A DNA stretch of 64,000 bases, from assembly GCA_963575745.1 (NCBI GenBank), contig CAUYUJ010015760.1, forward strand, positions 87,001 to 151,000. Reading direction: 5' to 3'. Shown piece after piece: positions 63,791 through 64,000 of this stretch (positions within the stretch are counted from its first letter, which is position 1; each line of letters starts with the position of its first letter). The stretch is from Prorocentrum cordatum (taxonomy: Eukaryota > Sar > Dinophyceae > Prorocentrales > Prorocentraceae). A model generated the notes under the pieces. That model saw only the letters and a list, made by a program, of their open reading frames with translations. It had not been told where the DNA came from and did no database searches. Position numbers and translations under genes: made by a program.

Positions 63791-64000
63791 CTGGACGACT
63801 GGATGCGTCGCGCCACGGACCCCATCGTCAGCGACATGAGCTTCTACATGTACAACATGTGGATGTACCGCTTTGGGGAGAACCCCACCGTCCGCCAGAA
63901 ATCCTCCGACCGCCTGCCTCCGACGCGGTGCGTGGACATCCCGTTCGGCGATACTTCTTACCCGTCAGAAGACACCTTCGCGCAGCAAGTTGCGATGGAG
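63791..64000 (+). CDS. unidentified coding exon running off the window
   Basis: Open to the window end: LDDWMRRATDPIVSDMSFYM, YNMWMYRFGE, then CVDIPFGDTSYPSEDTF. Third codon positions are overwhelmingly G or C and the peptide looks globular with many aromatic residues, so it is probably real. It may start at a splice acceptor (GTGTCAG before CTG) or at ATG 63,740, which adds MPNPQAGAQPLLSVMCQ. I recognise no family. In phase it could follow the exon at 62,592-62,693 (CGG then CTG). It is not similar to LST8. It could instead be the first exon of a separate gene. Confidence 0.55.
   Translation, partial: MDDWMRRATDPIVSDMSFYMYNMWMYRFGENPTVRQKSSDRLPPTRCVDIPFGDTSYPSEDTFAQQVAME

Overview
The window looks like nuclear DNA of a dinoflagellate (genus not determinable). 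The signs are: a spliced gene whose introns start with GC or GA as well as GT and are flanked by short CAGG-type direct repeats; Ty1/copia-type polyprotein relics with the H-x3-H-x6-C-x2-C integrase motif and the LALYGHP reverse-transcriptase motif; and very low gene density with long tracts of triplet, dinucleotide and minisatellite repeats. No bacterial operon, rRNA, tRNA, CRISPR array or spliced-leader gene was seen.

The only host gene I can name runs left to right across almost the whole window. Small plus-strand exons at about 9.9, 10.5, 14.9, 16.6 and 55.0 kb together encode WD40 blades of LST8 (GbetaL, the WD40 subunit of the TOR kinase complexes). A possible next exon lies at 62.6 kb, and an unidentified exon or gene start lies at the right edge (63.79 kb). 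The intron between the exons at 16.6 and 55.0 kb is about 38.4 kb long, and nearly everything interesting in the window sits inside it.

Left part (0-9.8 kb): a frameshifted minus-strand ORF pair resembling a multicopy transposon-like family of dinoflagellates (0.5-2.6 kb), then many minisatellites and microsatellites. Middle-left (10-17 kb): introns of LST8 filled with (GAC)n, (GAT)n, (GT)n and a minus-strand fragment with two tandem zinc-ribbon-like motifs (13.4-14.0 kb).

Inside the giant intron, in order: a 12-kb array (17.2-29.1 kb) of about eight degenerate copies of one 1-1.6 kb repeat, inverted on the left relative to the right so the block is roughly palindromic; a decayed reverse-transcriptase element (29.3-32.9 kb, read on the minus strand) bounded by 239-bp direct repeats; a 10-bp tandem array (unit GACAATGCAA, about 3.4 kb) growing out of the end of that element; and, inserted into that array, a 17.5-kb Ty1/copia element (36,307-53,827, minus strand) with 186-bp LTRs, a 5-bp target-site duplication (ATGCA), a polypurine tract and a candidate primer-binding site. 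Its gag has CCCH zinc fingers. After gag and pol it carries about 7.5 kb of extra minus-strand coding sequence, which includes a domain resembling KptA/Tpt1 RNA 2'-phosphotransferase. All its reading frames are broken, so this copy is dead.

Right part (55-64 kb): the next LST8 intron, made largely of a 4.1-kb repeat-rich block ending in CCCTACCTAGG inverted termini (a compact inverted relative sits at 18.1-18.45 kb), a minisatellite shared with the 10.8-11.2 kb region, and GATCTCACTATC-type repeats. The long ORFs that run through the decamer, triplet and GC-rich minisatellite tracts are by-products of stop-free repeats and are not listed as genes.
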